Shown here piece by piece: positions 5,950 through 7,186 of a stretch of DNA of 7,186 nt (positions are counted from its first letter, which is position 1; each line of letters opens with the position of its first letter). A model generated the notes under the pieces. That model worked only from the letters and a program-made list of their open reading frames with translations, was not told the DNA's origin and made no database searches. The stretch comes from Bifidobacterium breve. GTDB lineage: Bacteria > Actinomycetota > Actinomycetes > S36-B12. The position numbers and the translations under genes are program-made. The stretch is from NCBI GenBank assembly GCA_943328365.2, contig CALPZT020000075.1, forward strand, positions 1-7,186, given 5' to 3'.

Positions 5950-7186
5950 GTACTGAGGCGACGCCGCTCGCGAGGAATCGCTTGCCCGTGGTGCGTTCGG
6001 CTGCTCCGCTCCGGTCGAGGTACGGGGTCATGCCGCCGAGGGCGAATGGCATCCCGGAGCCAAGGATCATGCAGAGGTCAAGGTCCTGAGGCTCGCTCAC
6101 GACGCCGTCGTCGAGCATGATGCGAGCTTCGCGAGCGAGAGCATCGAGGACCCGATCGAGCACCTGCTCCTCGGTGAGCGGGGTATCGCCTTGCTTGAGG
6201 AGCGCGACGACCTCGGGGTCGAGCTTCGGGTTGCCCTTGCCCCCAGGGAGGAACACGCCAGGCTTTCCTGCCTCGACGATGCTGCGAAGATTTTGCGAGA
6301 GCGGATAGCGATCAGGGAAGGCTGCGTGGAGGACCTCCATGACGTGGAATGCCACGGCGGGCCCGACCAACTGCAACAGCGTAAACGGCGACATCGGCAT
6401 GCCCATGGGGCGCAGCGCCCGATCGGCGACCATGATGTCGGTGCCCTCATCAACCGCTCGGAACACCTCAGCCATGACGAGGTTGAGCAGCCGGTTCACG
6501 ACGAAGCCGGGGGTGTCCTTCACGAGGACTGTCGACTTCTTCAAGGTGCGACCGACCGCGAAAGCCGTGGCGAGCGTGGCCTCATCTGTGCTCGCCGACG
6601 GGATGATCTCGAGCAGGGGCATGACCGCGACCGGGTTGAAGAAGTGGAACCCGACGACGCGCTCCGGATGCGCCATCTTGCTCGACATCTCGGCGAGGGA
6701 AAGCGAGGAGGTATTCGAGGCGATGACGCAGGTGTCGGAGACGATGGCCTCGAGCTCCGCGAAGACCTGCTGCTTGACCGCCATGTTCTCGAAGACAGCC
6801 TCGATGACGAATCCGGCGTCGGCGAAGCCGTCCTTTGAGGTGCTTCCGGTGATGAGGGCCCCGAGCCGGTTGGCCTTGTCGGTGCTCATGCGCCCCTTGG
6901 AAACCTGCTCCTCGAGCTCGGAGCGGACGAAGGCGAGGCCCTTGTCGATGCGGCCCTGATCGAGATCGGTCATGACGACCGGGACCTGAAGCCGCTTCGC
7001 GAAGAGGAGTGCGAGCTGGCTGGCCATGAGCCCGGCCCCGACGACTCCCACCTTCGTGACGGTGCGGGCAAGGGAGCGGTCGGGTGCGCCAGCGGGCGAC
7101 TTCGCTCGCTTCTGAACGAGGTCGAATGCGTAGAGAGAGGCTCGAAGCTCATCGCCCATGACGAGGTCGGCGAGGGCCTCGTCCTC
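5942..7186 (-). CDS. fadB: FadB-type 3-hydroxyacyl-CoA dehydrogenase part of a beta-oxidation multifunctional protein, 5'-truncated by the window edge
   Basis: NAD-dependent dehydrogenase that oxidises L-3-hydroxyacyl-CoA to 3-ketoacyl-CoA in fatty acid beta-oxidation. Numbering from the Met at 7159: a linker (LYAFDLVQKRAK, 9-20), the NAD-binding Rossmann motif VGVVGAGLMAS (37-47) with Asp65 ending strand 2, ASNTSSL (147-153), the catalytic pair His172 (GFHFFNPVAVMP) and Glu184, and TPGFVVNRLL (216-225). Two C-terminal 3HCDH domains follow, about 218-310 and 328-400, the second with EPQDLDLCMILGSGMPF (356-372). The frame stays open for nine codons to the right edge, so Met 7159 is internal. 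Actinobacterial FadB proteins are about 720 residues with an N-terminal enoyl-CoA hydratase domain, so roughly 300 residues lie outside. The third glycine of the usual GxGxxG is Ala46; from memory this is common in the actinobacterial subgroup. A thiolase partner (fadA) is expected to the right. The domain is certain; fusion to a hydratase is inferred. Confidence 0.94.
   Translation of the reverse strand, partial: EDEALADLVMGDELRASLYAFDLVQKRAKSPAGAPDRSLARTVTKVGVVGAGLMASQLALLFAKRLQVPVVMTDLDQGRIDKGLAFVRSELEEQVSKGRMSTDKANRLGALITGSTSKDGFADAGFVIEAVFENMAVKQQVFAELEAIVSDTCVIASNTSSLSLAEMSSKMAHPERVVGFHFFNPVAVMPLLEIIPSASTDEATLATAFAVGRTLKKSTVLVKDTPGFVVNRLLNLVMAEVFRAVDEGTDIMVADRALRPMGMPMSPFTLLQLVGPAVAFHVMEVLHAAFPDRYPLSQNLRSIVEAGKPGVFLPGGKGNPKLDPEVVALLKQGDTPLTEEQVLDRVLDALAREARIMLDDGVVSEPQDLDLCMILGSGMPFALGGMTPYLDRSGAAERTTGKRFLASGVASVPE

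Overview
The window comes from a GC-rich actinomycete-like chromosome (phylum Actinomycetota). Third codon positions are strongly G/C, the genes are tightly packed with an ATGA overlap, dxs looks leaderless, and the aconitase, Dxs and FadB sequences read like actinobacterial family members. I cannot fix the genus. This is core-genome housekeeping DNA. I saw no mobile element, CRISPR array, tRNA or rRNA, and no new defence or biosynthetic system.

Layout: (1) bases 2-862, plus strand: the C-terminal part of an RNA uracil-5-methyltransferase (TrmA/RlmC/RlmD family), with its N-terminus left of the window. (2) 855-872: a near-perfect 18-bp palindrome overlapping the methyltransferase stop codon and ending 25 bases before the aconitase start. 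It is the best regulatory signal here. (3) 898-3558: complete aconitase, acnA. (4) 3555-3923: a small conserved-looking hypothetical gene joined to acnA by an ATGA stop/start overlap. (5) 3924-3986: a 63-base gap with a TAGACT -10 box immediately before dxs and no ribosome binding site. (6) 3987-5897: complete dxs. (7) 5898-5941: a 44-base convergent gap with a possible stem-loop and an imperfect 18-bp tandem duplication. (8) 5942-7186, minus strand: the C-terminal 414 residues of a FadB-type beta-oxidation protein, with its N-terminus right of the window. No stretch longer than 300 bases lacks a gene.

How the genes fit together: aconitase (TCA cycle), Dxs (first step of the MEP isoprenoid pathway, using pyruvate and glyceraldehyde 3-phosphate) and FadB (fatty acid beta-oxidation) all belong to central carbon metabolism, but they are probably three separate transcription units. 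The palindrome suggests that acnA and the coupled small gene are controlled together by a dimeric repressor, perhaps of the citrate/aconitate-sensing MarR (TamR-like) type. dxs seems to have its own leaderless promoter. fadB faces dxs tail to tail and, judging from related genomes, should continue rightward into or next to a thiolase gene (fadA) that is not visible here.
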